A stretch of DNA of 64,000 bases from Solenopsis invicta (lineage: Eukaryota; Arthropoda; Insecta; Hymenoptera; Formicidae), in NCBI RefSeq assembly GCF_016802725.1, contig NC_052671.1, positions 6,015,001-6,079,000 of the forward strand, in the 5' to 3' direction. The translations under genes were made by a program, and so were the position numbers. The notes below the pieces were generated by a model, which saw only the letters and a list, made by a program, of their open reading frames with translations, made no database searches and was not told where the DNA came from. This document shows, in pieces, positions 35,351 to 47,104 of this stretch; the stretch's first letter is position 1; each line of letters starts with the position of its first letter.

Positions 35351-35353
<3 letters not shown>
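35219..35353. other. AT-rich spacer
   Basis: Short AT-rich spacer between the long-TIR element and the (GA)n tract. The open frame described at 35403 begins in it at 35280. Confidence 0.4.

Positions 35354-35393
<40 letters not shown>
35354..35393. repeat. (GA)n microsatellite
   Basis: About 20 GA units, immediately upstream of the longest open frame in the window. Confidence 0.95.
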
Positions 35394-35395
<2 letters not shown>

Positions 35396-35402
35396 ATGTA
35401 TA

Positions 35403-35975
35403 ATGTGGAAATTAGATGTATCACATATTGAGCAACGTGATATCAGCTGTAAAAGCTTCGAGCAAATAAAGTGGATGGATCATTACCTAATCAAACGAAG
35501 TTGCACTTGTACAAGTATGGCTGGTGTACTAAAGCAGGATGTATTTAATAAGATATATAAATGTGTGTGCCTGCACACGATATCAGTAATAAATAGATTG
35601 AAATATAAAAATATTTCTTGGGACAGTAAACAACGAATGTGCTTTGATTCTATTTTCAAAAACGATTGCAAATGTAAGCCGTGCGAATTCTATTACAAAT
35701 TGTTGTTTAACCAAAGTTTACTGAGTGAATTTCCTAAATTATATGTTATTCTTATTAGAATTTGTGCGCGGCGCCAAATCGCGCAATTCAAGCTGATGCA
35801 CTTTGTCTGCCGGTGCTTGCTTGAAAATGACGTTTCTATAATCCCAAGAGAAAGCATTCCAGGAGAGATGGTATTGTATGCAAACCTCCGCATAGAATTC
35901 GAGACGAATGAAGGGCAGAGAGCACCCCTTTCTCTAGCACCGGTGCACAAACAGATTCGCGTAAACCTCAAGTAA
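35403..35975 (+). CDS. Longest ORF in the window, 190 aa, unidentified
   Basis: ATG at 35403, stop just after 35972. The frame is open back to 35280, through the (GA)n tract, so it could also be an internal exon. The peptide is not low-complexity. It has about a dozen cysteines, including CTCTS, CVCLH and CKCKPCEFYY, and a segment YVILIRICARRQIAQFKL, but no pattern I can match to a domain. There is no signal peptide or clear membrane span. The first half is overlapped by a 62-codon minus frame and the second by a 111-codon minus frame. It lies next to the transposon remnant at 34131-35218 and could be transposon-derived or lineage-specific. Chance cannot be excluded. Confidence 0.25.
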   Translation: MWKLDVSHIEQRDISCKSFEQIKWMDHYLIKRSCTCTSMAGVLKQDVFNKIYKCVCLHTISVINRLKYKNISWDSKQRMCFDSIFKNDCKCKPCEFYYKLLFNQSLLSEFPKLYVILIRICARRQIAQFKLMHFVCRCLLENDVSIIPRESIPGEMVLYANLRIEFETNEGQRAPLSLAPVHKQIRVNLK

Positions 35976-37640
35976 GGTCCGGCGCAAGTTCTTCCCTCTA
36001 ACATGAAATTACGAAATTCTACTCGCAACCAGAGCCACGCATTGTGAAAGGTATTTAATGGCTGGAATTAGATCATTTTGTACCCCATTTTATTGCTGTG
36101 AAATGTCAAGACGTTAATCTTATTTCTCAGCATTTTCTACAAGTTGTTATATATGTAGCTATACTCACTTCGCGAAATACTGCAATTCAGAGATATAGGA
36201 ATTAATGCTGCTCATAAATGTTCTATTAATTCGCATTAGTATCGTTTAGGAATAATTTCACCGTGAATCTGTATCAAATTTCCACAATTAATTAACTATA
36301 TTTTGGTACATATTACTTCGGTAACTATTCGATTACATTTTGAATACTTAACAATTCAATCGCATTAGAATCAATACAATAATGTATTGAATAGATCGCA
36401 TTGTGCTGGAGATGCTAATTAATGGCATTAATGAATATTATATAGATCGCATCAAGTTCTATAATAATATTTGCGTTGCAAATGTTCGGATGTTTATATT
36501 ATTTGCATTAGTATTAGTTTCGTGAAACGCTAGACGCACTCCTGCGCACTTTAGATTTAGTTACGGCTAGGATAAACTTGGTACCGGCATATACGATGCT
36601 GCTAGTACGATTTATCTCATTGATGGAAACAATATGTATAATGTTCCGCAATATGCTAACTACGGGATACATCGCATCAAGCAAGCTCACTTCACGTCCA
36701 TATCTGATTGACAAATCGCAACCAATGTCGTTTCCGACGTGACTTTTACTAATACAACAAAAATATTACTAAAAATATTTTTTTCTATTAATATTATCAA
36801 AAACTTTTCAACGCCTTCTTCTTTTAGTCCTTCCTAATTTTATGCGACTTAAAACTAGAGGTCTTTTGTTCTCTTTGAGAAAAGACAGGACCCTATCACT
36901 TTTTAGATGAGAAAAACGTACGTAGATCTGATACATTAATCTCTTGGAGATCCATAGTCGTGGTTCGACAGTGATCATTCAGCGGAATTTTTCTTCTGAC
37001 GCGAGACCTTCGCAACGATAACAAACCGATTAATAACGTTGGGACCGGCGTAGGTTCGATTAACGGAGGAGATTTGGAAAGGAGACACAGAAGGCAAGAT
37101 CCGTGCAAAAGCCCCTGCCTTTTAAAAGAGCCGACGATCCTCGAACATTTGTTAAGCGTCTCGGCGGCGGACGCTTTAAAAACCATGTCATTTGTAACGC
37201 TGCGACGAAGAAAGTGTCTTCGGGGTAGGAAAGAGAATATCCTGTAAGAACGACATTCGAGACGTGCCGCGATTAATCCAAAAGGCCCACGTGAGACGAG
37301 AAAAGAGGACAATGAAGTAGCTTTCTCGGTGTCTCTTCTCATTTTTTTTTTATTTCTCTTGGAATCTTTTATATACTCTTCTCCCAATGCCTATCCTTCG
37401 TGTATCTCGGCATAATATCGATACGTAAATAAATCATTGACAAAAGATAACAGAATATAAGGGATACAATTAAAAAATGTAATAATAGGAAAAATGTAAT
37501 TATGATATAATCGTAATTTGTAAATTTTTATATCGCCTATAAAATAATGTAAATTAATTAAATCTGTAAATTTAACAAATAATAAAAATGCTTTATTAAT
37601 TTCGATACTACTGTTATCAAAATAACACAGAATCGCCGTA
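35976..37640. other. AT-rich then mixed unique sequence, no supported gene
   Basis: About 36060-36850 is AT-rich. A minus-strand frame of 163 codons (36896-37387) follows one of 133 codons (37391-37792) by only a few bases. Both are basic or hydrophobic mixtures without domains, and I do not call them genes. Confidence 0.35.
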
Positions 37641-39833
37641 ATTCGAATTACATCCTGACAAACCAACTGAACCGCGAGCGGGGAATTTTCGACAATTCCG
37701 GGGCAATTATCGGAAACGGTTTCCGCGGCTTCCTGAACAGCGGCTCTAGATTCATTTCCTGTCTTCACCTGCTTTGAAATCGGCGGCCCCATCCCATCAT
37801 CCGAGAGTCGCGCGCATCACGACTGGGAAAGTTTCCTGCGGGTGGTGGATGGTGGGAACAATGTTACCGGATGCAGATGAGTCTCATTTCCCACCTACTC
37901 TCAGGTCGTCTCGCTGATCTCTCGTCGCCGCTGATCGGTACCACCGGTGCTCAACGATGATTCCCTCTTTCCCTCTCGCTCTCTTCTATTTTACCCCTCA
38001 CTCTCATTCGTCCCATCTGCATTGTCAGACCTTGTCTCGTCCGCCGCTTCTCTCTTTCTCTATTTGCCCCATTTGCGCCTTCTTGTACCCACCAGCGCTA
38101 GAATAGGATTCTTTATCGCCTTGTGCTGTCGAACGTAAGAGTTGACCGTGGTTTATCGCTCGGCCTTCGATCGGCTAGATAGAACGGGGAAGGACGTTTC
38201 CGCATAGCCGAACACCTGGTAATCTCTTTGTTATGACCTGCGCCTATTACTGCAGCTACTCGATCGTTTTATGAGAAGTTAAGATTTACGAGAGAAACTT
38301 TATATTCGTCACGCGATCACTGGCGCGTGATTACTTCTTTCAACTATATCAGGTCACTTAAACCAAGTTATCGTGGACCTTTCTTATGGAAGAACTTAAA
38401 GGCACTTTTTTTCTTATTTCCCACTGAAAGGCGTTCTTGAGCCTAAACCTTATGTAAAACGAAGTAAAACTAGTTGCATGCACAAAAATATGCGCAGAAA
38501 CGACGAAAATTATAAGTGCCAGGTTAATTGGAGAAAACTAAAATTACATGATTACGTGATTATATCGACGTACACATGCAACGCAAATACCGACGTCACT
38601 GGTCAAAATTTATCATCATTAAAGCCTCTCGTATATCTCGGAAAATGCGGTTGGAAAATATGAAGCTATAAGTTTCAATCTCGCAAAGTAATGTGACCAA
38701 ACGGAATTTTATGGTAACTAATTCTAACGGCTGACTGCAATTCTGTATTTATGGAACGTTAATCTTTGTAATTTCGCACATATTCAGTGATAATAGGATC
38801 TCGTTTACTAATGCGTTCATAATTTAATTCGTCTTCTTGCATGCCCACACGTCTCATGATTAATCGTATCAAAGTAATTCGTTGTAAAATATGATTGCAA
38901 TATCCATTTCGTGAAATCCTAAAACTCTCGAGGACGTTAGCGCGTGTAAAGTATGGTGGTTGCACCGTTCGCTGAATTTCAGGCACATTTCTACGGGCAA
39001 TCCTTTTAATGTCACGGGAGAAGATTAAGACTGTGCAATAGTCAGCGTTTAACAATCTCAGTAAAGTGAAACGGCAAATTAAGTGAAATAACTGTAAAAT
39101 TATTTTTTTTCTTTAAAATAAATATATAAAAAAATGATGCAAAACGAATTACAGTGAACGCGTGCGAAAGACGGAGTGTCACGTTAAACGTCTATAAAAC
39201 AGTCGGTGTAGCGCCGACTTTGCCAGCATGCGAAAATGGAGAGGAAACTTCGATACTCGACTATATCGCGGATATCAGCACTCTACTGAACTTTTCGCGA
39301 TGGCACTCGTTAATGTCACATGTTATATCATATCGGTTACATGTCTATTCTGTCAAGATGATTCTCACACTCGCCTATCTTCAAATCGACAGGTACAAGA
39401 TTGGTTTCCAGAGTGGTAACAGAAATTTTGCATGTATGTGCTAACAACTAAAATTTTTTTAAAATACCGTAACACAATAATTTATATACCATTTTTACGA
39501 GTATATTTCTAGTAATAAAACGTCATAAAGGTATATTCGGATTTTTTTCTGTGTCACGTTCATAATTCATTAAACACATCCAAAAGTGATATTATAAATC
39601 ACTGTATAAAATATGACCGCAATGTCTCTCATTCCCTTATTACTTACATCGTCGACGAGCTATGAGAAATTGTTCTCACATGAAATGAGAAGTACACGTA
39701 GCCCGTCGCAAAACGTTAAATCTACCATTGTTCAATCCAACGTTATTGCTTTTCGCTTGATACTCGCTCAAATTCTCGTCGTCCTCGCGCGCGATATATT
39801 CATGAAATAAGCGTCTCTTTAAAATTAGACAAC
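37641..39833. other. CpG-richer block then mixed unique sequence
   Basis: About 37640-38230 is CpG-rich and pyrimidine-rich. Frames at 38759-39055 (minus, 98 codons) and 39154-39444 (plus, 96 codons) are not low-complexity but show no domain. The rest is ordinary. Confidence 0.35.
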
Positions 39834-39863
39834 GCAACTGGGGTAGGCGCAACTGGGGTAGGC
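39834..39863. repeat. Perfect 15-bp tandem duplication
   Basis: The unit 'gcaactggggtaggc' is repeated twice head to tail without mismatch. Confidence 0.93.
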
Positions 39864-40504
39864 TGATAGACAGGCGAATGGGACGGCGCGCGTGTCGATT
39901 GTAAAATCGTCGATTCGATTCGATTTATACGTGCACCATAGTTATATACTCGATATAACCGATATTAGGATGGAAGGCCGTCGACTGATGGACACAGTAA
40001 ACCAGAATCGATCGTATCTGGGAGGAACCAGCGAGCGGGCAACGAGTTTGCCGGTAGTTCCGTTCGTAACTACCGCGCCGACACGGCCAACAGGGTGATC
40101 CAACTTCTCTCGGATGCAAACCCGGAGGCGGTGGTCGGGTTATAAGTAATAGCTAAATTAACATCTTAGTGCATCCCCGGAGCGTCATCTGCTATCTACG
40201 GGCCGTTAGTGCCGTAGGAGAGTCGTAAGATGTACCTAAGCGCGTCGCGTACACGCAAACGATGTCCGGCGGGTTCGCGCCGGTAAAAGCATCGCGAAAA
40301 TGCATTCCCCGTGGTGTTATCGCCATGTAATTCTCGCCGTTCATGTGCACTTTGGCCTGTCTGCGTAATAAAGCCTGATTTATATTAAGGATCTATATAA
40401 GCCATGTGCGATGCTACCTGACCCAGTTTATGAAAATTTCACGGCGATTTAAACTGCATTGAGGTCATTCAAATTATTCTGCTATTTCAAACATATCATC
40501 TATT
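39864..40504. other. CpG-rich unique sequence
   Basis: Short frames overlap on both strands at 39892-40119. I see no gene or RNA. Confidence 0.4.
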
Positions 40505-40785
40505 TAAAATAACAAGTATGATAAATAAAATGTTTTTTTATACCAACATTGATATGTCTATGTCTGTCTTCATTGTCTATATTTCTGAAACAATTATGAA
40601 TCGTGTTCAATTATTTTAAGAAACTATCTGAAGAAACTGTAGAAAAATAGGTTCGAATAATTGAATTTCATGTATTTCACATGTTTCACAGTTTTCCATC
40701 ATTTTAAAATATCAGTGATGGAGACAGATTTCATAGACATACAGAATAAGATTTAATATAATGACATAAAATAAATTCATTGCAA
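40505..40785. mobile_element. Diverged inverted-repeat element (tentative)
   Basis: The left part contains 'gatatgtctatgtctgtcttcat'-like sequence (about 40550-40573) matching the reverse complement of 'atggagacagatttcatagacata' (about 40718-40741). AT-rich words further in ('aataattgaa', 'tgtttca') also match in reverse complement. There are many indels and substitutions, so this may be an old MITE or partly chance in AT-rich DNA. Confidence 0.35.
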
Positions 40786-43700
40786 TTTTTTTTTATAACG
40801 TGAAAAAATTTTGTAAATTATTATTATTATAAAGAATAAATTGTTATGTGTGTATATGTGGAAAAATAGATAACAAGCTATGAATAAGTTCCTATTAGAC
40901 AATCTCAGATTTAAATTTGTTAATAAACTTTTGCGTATGAATCTTTACATAAAATCGTCTTCTTTAGATTTATTTAATTGATATTCCCCAACATGTCCAA
41001 GAGCAACACTAATTTATTCCAGATAGTGTCCTATTGAATTATCTTGCTTTATTCCTTTAATCTTATCGCTACCTTCCTTGAAATGCCTCAAACAACTTTA
41101 GTAAACTCACTACACATCCCTCGATCGAATTAGAATATCGTTAACGCGAGATTACAGATCAATTTCAAGATTTAATGTCGCTTAGTTTATGACAAGTTTC
41201 CAGACACTAACAGGAAATTGCTATTACTGATCACACGACTGCATTAGGTGTCACAGGCTTTGTGAACATTGCGTAATGACTCTGCCAGAAGGTAATCAAA
41301 TAGATATAGAGGAAAGTCACTGATACATCGACATATCCAAATAATTTAGTATTCTTAATATTCATTATTGTATAAACCATGCAATTTATAAAGGAAAATG
41401 TGCAAATTTTATATAAAATAGAATCACAAATATATGAATTATGGATTTTATTTCTTTAATTATTTAAACAAATGTGTTTTTATCAGCATTAATAAAAACA
41501 ATATTTAGTTTCTGAGAAGTAAGAAAGTCCGCTTTGAGTCCAATGTATTGGTGACTTTTCTGTATGAAAAGAATTAATAAATAATATTTTCTTATTATAA
41601 AACTGAATAGAAAGTAAATTGAAAGAAATGTAAAAGTATCTCGCGTTATATAAAATGTTTTCTAGCAGATTAGCTCGGTGAATATTCACGACTTCAACCG
41701 TGCGAATTCCTCAGAATATCTCCGGAATTTTTTAAGGATGAACAAAGTTATTTGCGTAGACGATTTTACAATGATTAATTAAACGAAGACAATAGGCGCC
41801 CCCTAGGTTGGGTATGAATCGGCAGGTCGTTATTCATCGAGACGCCTAAATTAATTTAATAATTCCGCGATTTAATACTCTCCATCGTCGATCTCCCTCC
41901 GCCCCTTTCCCATTTTCTACCACATTCAGACATTCCTTTGTATTCTACTATGGGGACATACTTATTGTGCATTGTGCTATTATCAATAAAGGCATATCCG
42001 TCTAATTAGTTTGCATCTATCTCACCAAATGACAGAAGACTAATTGCAAATAATTAACTGCAAAAATAAATAATTAAAGTTTCCTCATAAAATCTACTAA
42101 TGTAAACCTAGACAGTTATACATATTTCATGCCACTTGGCAATTCATTTTAACAGTGATTTATTATTATTCCAACGATCTTCTGCATTAATTATTAAATT
42201 AATGTATTATTTATAAAAATTGATATAAAAAAGAATATTTGAATACATTTAGGAGAATACAGTTTCATATACATGAAATGTTTAATGAAATTCGAAATAC
42301 AGTAAGGAAAAGCACACAATTTTCTGTAATAATTATTAAATTACTTATTTGAAAATTAACGTTACAGAAAAGATTGTATGTTTTACGGAAAAATACAACT
42401 ATGGCGTTGATAACGTTTGATAGAAATTGAGATGCAGTTGTAAGAAATAGATTCGTAAATAAAAGTTCTGCACATGCGTGTACCCGTTCGTGTACATTTC
42501 TCAACGTGTACCTTTTTATTACGCGTACACTTATTTTCTTCTTTCACTTTCATGACGCAAATAATGGTGTCACTGTCCCGACAGAAACCTTCAAAAGGTA
42601 CTTCAAAAGAGCCCGGTCGTACAATATTTTATTTTGTGCCGGCAAATAATTGGCAAAGTCATGTGAAATATCGTACGGCGGAATCTAATTCAGCGAGTCG
42701 CTTTGCTCGTAACTAAAATATACACGAGTGTGCCAGTCGTTGGAATGGAAAGAACCACCGAGATGATAAAAACTTTACTTTGTCGGACGCAGAGCTCGTG
42801 CTGACCTCGCAACAAATTGTCATAATTGTAATTTCTTTTGCCGCGCATCGTAAAAAAGAGCGTGTCGTAGATACAAAATAATTTGAAATCGTGCACATTG
42901 CGGGTTCGCGCTTTTGGTGAAACAATAATGTTTCAATAATTAACAACAAAATCCGAGTCGTAAGCATTAAGATCTCTAGCCCGAAAAGCAGAGAGCCGTT
43001 AAAATCTCTACCTAACAGATAATAATATTCTAGAATACATATTGCAATCCTATTGCGTACATTCACGCGCGTAAGAGAAAAACGCTAATCACACGGCTTA
43101 CCGATGTACTTACACATAAATTTCTACTTGCGGGTAAGAGCTTTCTGTACTCCGCCAGGTACCTTTCTCAGTTCCCAATGGAGCATAAATTATTTTCCTA
43201 ATTACTGCCAAGCCGTGGATCGCGTGTTGAGGATAATCCCAGTAACTCTTCGCCGCTTTTCCGCCCGCACCGGCTGCTGTGATTAAGTTTGATTTTCAGC
43301 GAAACATTCTCATTAAAAAAATTTTTTCAGATACACAGTTTTCAGCTATTCAGTAATTATTAATGAATCTAACTCGAAACTAACAAAGATTATCATTGAT
43401 AGTATATGTACGACTTGTTAATTATATTGATCCTAAAATTACAATTTCTATATCATAGAAACAATTAAATTTATTATAAATCGTTTCTGTTTTAATCCAA
43501 ATAATTTACCCTAGAATGCACGCATGAATCAAAAAGTTTCATTTTCAAATCATTCTCGTTTGATACGTTTAATTATCTCAAGAGTCTCACTCAATCTCAG
43601 ATCTCGTGCCCTAAAAGCGACGTGATGGTACTAGAGGTTAATCTTCCCGTCCCTGTGAGAGTCGTACGTACGTGCAAATTTTCATTTCACTCTCATAATA

Positions 43701-43968
43701 GTATAAGTTAAGTACAACGCTACAAAGGAAATAAATGACGTCGGAAATTGGTTATGAAATTGCTATACCAGCACAAAGATGCAATGCTAACGAGACGATA
43801 ATTCTTTTCGCAAAAACTATTTCAAATTTATAATCAAAATAAAATTAGGTACATTCAGTTACATAACAAAAGTCTCTTTTTTATTCAGGAATAAAGGTGA
43901 AAAATGGACTTTTACTATCTAACGGCCCAATCCTCTATTTCAAATATGTAATTTTTATTCTCATTCTT

Positions 43969-43970
<2 letters not shown>
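40786..43970. other. Mostly AT-rich unique sequence, no supported gene
   Basis: A hairpin-like pair (acaattttctgtaa near 42318-42331 and ttacagaaaagattgt near 42363-42378) encloses an AT-rich loop. Frames of 60-117 codons at 42474-43286 overlap on both strands and lack domains. The rest is AT-rich. Confidence 0.4.

Positions 43971-44008
<38 letters not shown>
43971..44008. repeat. (TA)n microsatellite
   Basis: About 19 TA units. Confidence 0.95.
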
Positions 44009-44010
<2 letters not shown>

Positions 44011-44672
44011 AAAATTATTTCTGAAATTATATTATAGTTTTATATAGTTTGTTTTTTTATTAGTTTGTTTCTTTTTTTATTATGTGAGAAAATTAATGAC
44101 GTTTTAAGATATTCAGTGTAAGAGAAAATGACTTGATTGGTATTTTGAAGCACAGACAGTTTAGTGTCCTCTCCAAAGAAAATGCGATTCTCGTTCAACG
44201 ACCCCTCTCGTATTCACGTCCACCAGTCATCACGAAAATGAATTCTGTTTCGTTCAACGGAGAAAGTCGATCGCTGTCATCGAGACCGATAGTAAATGAA
44301 TACTACCCCGGGTGAATTATAAAGATGTCACTACTTTAATTGTGTAAAAAGATTTTGCGATCTGTAAAGCCAATTAAGAGATATCTGAGTACAAAAATGA
44401 GCACGTATAAAGACCGGTCCAGCATCGCCTTAAAAAGTTTAACAATTTTACATTTCAGTATAATATTATACTTTTATTTCGATATAATAACTGTCATCTA
44501 AAGAACACAATATAACTTTATTTCGATAACAATGGTATTAAAAAATTCGCATTCTTTAATTTGACGATACTGTTGCTTTCTTCTAAATATATACTCTTTT
44601 CTTTTTAACTCTGATGTAAAATTTATTATTGAATAAAGATGAATATATTTTTTAAACTATATAACATATTTT
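44009..44672. other. AT-rich unique sequence
   Basis: A 60-codon plus frame at 44133-44315 lies in a short less AT-rich patch and shows no domain. Nothing else is visible. Confidence 0.45.
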
Positions 44673-45093
44673 CATATAAGCAAGCTATCTTTCTTTAACC
44701 AAATTTAATTTCTACAAATTCTCTTATATAAAATAATAAATAAAATATTAATAAATTAGACCTTGAGAATCAAACGCAGTTATTTTTGTACGAATAATTA
44801 TACCAAGACTTATTGAAAGTACAAAATAATTTTTATCCGAAACTTTTGTTTCATGTTTTGGAAAATTTTATGAATTTACTAAGCCTTGAAAATGGCTCGA
44901 ACTATAGCCGAAACGTTAGCAGAATCTTTGGAAGAATGCAATAAAGTACATACATGGTGTGATTATTCGCGCAAAAATAATAGGATTTGATTCTCAATAT
45001 TTGTCAATATTTAAATGATTATTTTATATAAGAGAGTTTATAGAATTTGTAAAACATTTTAAATTTTGTTAAAGAAAGATAACTTGCTTATGT
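44673..45093. mobile_element. ~420-bp element with ~110-bp terminal inverted repeats
   Basis: The left arm 'ataagcaagctatctttctt' (about 44677) onward to 'cttgagaatcaaa' pairs with the reverse complement of the right arm, which ends 'aaagaaagataacttgctta'. Shared inner words are 'acaaattct' and 'ctcttatataaaataat'. The interior contains 'actatagccgaaacgttag' (about 44900-44918), a GCCGAAACGT phrase of a type I associate with interspersed-element tails. No transposase frame is visible. Confidence 0.78.
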
Positions 45094-45282
45094 AAAGAAA
45101 GTAAGCAATTATCAATATTTTACAAAAAATCAATACTCCTACATCTATTTTTTGATAATTATTTACTATAGAGGCCTCAGCTCCAATCATGTTGATCTTG
45201 AGATATTTTGTATTAGGATTTTCGTTTTATTTTTAAAGAATACGTTATTAAAATTTTAATTACAGGTTGCGGGAGACCCTGT
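45094..45282. other. Short AT-rich spacer
   Basis: Separates two inverted-repeat elements. 'gggagaccctgtatac' at about 45271-45286 resembles 'gggacatcctgtatg' at about 19713 and may be the terminus of another element. Confidence 0.35.
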
Positions 45283-45546
45283 ATACATAGAAAGAATAAT
45301 TTATTAACGTATCTAAAAATTTAGTTGGTTGGGTACAGATGTCTAAAAATAATTTTGTAAAACCATCAAAATAATTATGTAACAAGACGCTGAAACTGGT
45401 TGCTAGAACATCAAACCGTTTTGCAGCATCGCTCATCAATCTTAGATATCCTTCATAATTATTTTAATGGTACAACAAAATTATTTTCAGATTTGTATGT
45501 GAGTAAAGTCTTAGCTACATCAACAAAACCGTTCTTTCCATGTAGA
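45283..45546 (+). mobile_element. Foldback MITE family, copy 2
   Basis: The arms 'tacatagaaagaataat...' (about 45284 on) and the reverse complement of '...aaccgttctttccatgta' (to about 45545) face each other. AAAATAATTTTGTAAAACC pairs with GGTACAACAAAATTATTTT. The core 'gcagcatcgctcatcaatct' is in the same orientation as the copy at 63577 and reversed relative to 16347. Confidence 0.8.
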
Positions 45547-47050
45547 TACATATTGTATAATGTTCAAATATATACGAGTGTCCGGTGTATTGAGTTCAGA
45601 TCTGTGGATTCGCTAGACCAATATAACCCTGTACGGATCAGTACTCCCTGCGGAAAGCAGAGCATTTTGATGAATTATAACAACGATGTTCCATCTAGTG
45701 CATATTCTAGAATTACTTAAATATTAAAACACAGTACATATCAAGTTTCATTCGGATAAGTCTCGCTCACGTTGCATTGTAAAGTCGTACACGTAACTAT
45801 TATTCTACAAAGTACGTAAACGACGAATAAAATTACAGTGAACTGAGAATTTCAGTTGCCATCGGACCTGCGTCGGCGCTAAAGCCTTACAAGCCGCAAA
45901 CTACGGCCACGCGTCATTTACTGAAACCCATCGTGACATATCAGTGCACAAAGGGCAATGCACCTATGCCATGAAACGTGAACGTCCAACGACTTATCGA
46001 TCCCACCTTCCGTATAAGACCAACGGACGTTTAATAAAATACGAAGGGAGTTCGCGCGAGCGATGCACTTTCACGCTGCCGGCCGGTTGCACCATCAAGT
46101 GCATCCATGTGGGGCAACGTGCCACATCGATCATTACATAAAAACTCAAGGGGCACTCGAAGGAATTCGGCCAAGGAAAAATATTCAAAATCTGACGCGA
46201 CTTCGGCAATTTCGGCTTCCTATACTTCCAAGAGCGACACACGACGTAAAGTAAAATTCAAATGTAGATGAATATAATACAATACAACAAAATCAATATT
46301 TTACGAAATATCTCGGTTTTAAAATTAATCAAAAATAACAATAATTTAACGCATCTCAATTTAATTATAATTTAGTGATTACATTATCATTAAACATATT
46401 AGTGATTTACAGCATTGCAATTATTATCGTGACAGATAAAATATTATAATTACTTGCAGATTTAACCAACACGTAAATATAATAATTAATACGATATTTA
46501 TATATGTAGTAATTAAGCTCAAATTTAATTTACTCTAATTAAAATAATAATAATATAAATTTTTTTTGATATTGTTATGAAAAAGCACAATACGGATGTC
46601 ACAGAGTATAATGACATTTTTTATCACAGCATAAAAAAAGAATGTCCACCGTGCATGTAAGCTATTTTAATTAGGTAATACTGCTACGTATTCAAATGCA
46701 GAAAACAACTCGCGTTCCAGTTCGTCGCCAGCTAACCGGAGACAGAATATCCGAGGACCCGTCATAGCGCGACGGGAAAGCGATTATATATAGGGCGAAT
46801 CAAAGAACTAGGTCAAGTCGCGCTATCGTAACGACGTACCAAAGTACGATAGGACTGACATGAATGACGTTACCGTAACGGCATTACACGTAAAGACGTC
46901 GATCGTAATTTTTCGAGACCGAAAGATCGATCGCGCCGCCCTCAACTTCATCCGTAAAAGATTATGAGACTTTCCGTGCAAATTTACGCGTACAAGGACA
47001 TAAGCGAGAAAATGAAAATCGAATAAATGCGGCTAAACGATGCGGCGCGC
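45547..47050. other. Unique sequence, mixed composition
   Basis: Frames at 45944-46254 overlap on both strands without domains. About 46260-46680 is AT-rich, then CpG-rich from 46690. I see no gene. Confidence 0.4.
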
Positions 47051-47104
47051 GCGAGAGAGAGGGGGAAAGGAGAGAAAGAAAGAAAGAGAAAAAGAGAGAG
47101 AAAA
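47051..47104. repeat. Purine-rich (GA/GAAA)n tract
   Basis: A 54-bp imperfect GAGA/GAAA tract, purine only on the plus strand. Confidence 0.85.

Noticed and set aside
36896..37792. Two adjacent minus-strand ORFs (133 then 163 codons) a few bases apart
   Set aside because: The operon-like spacing is not meaningful in this eukaryotic context; peptides show no domain and the first is partly AT-rich hydrophobic noise.
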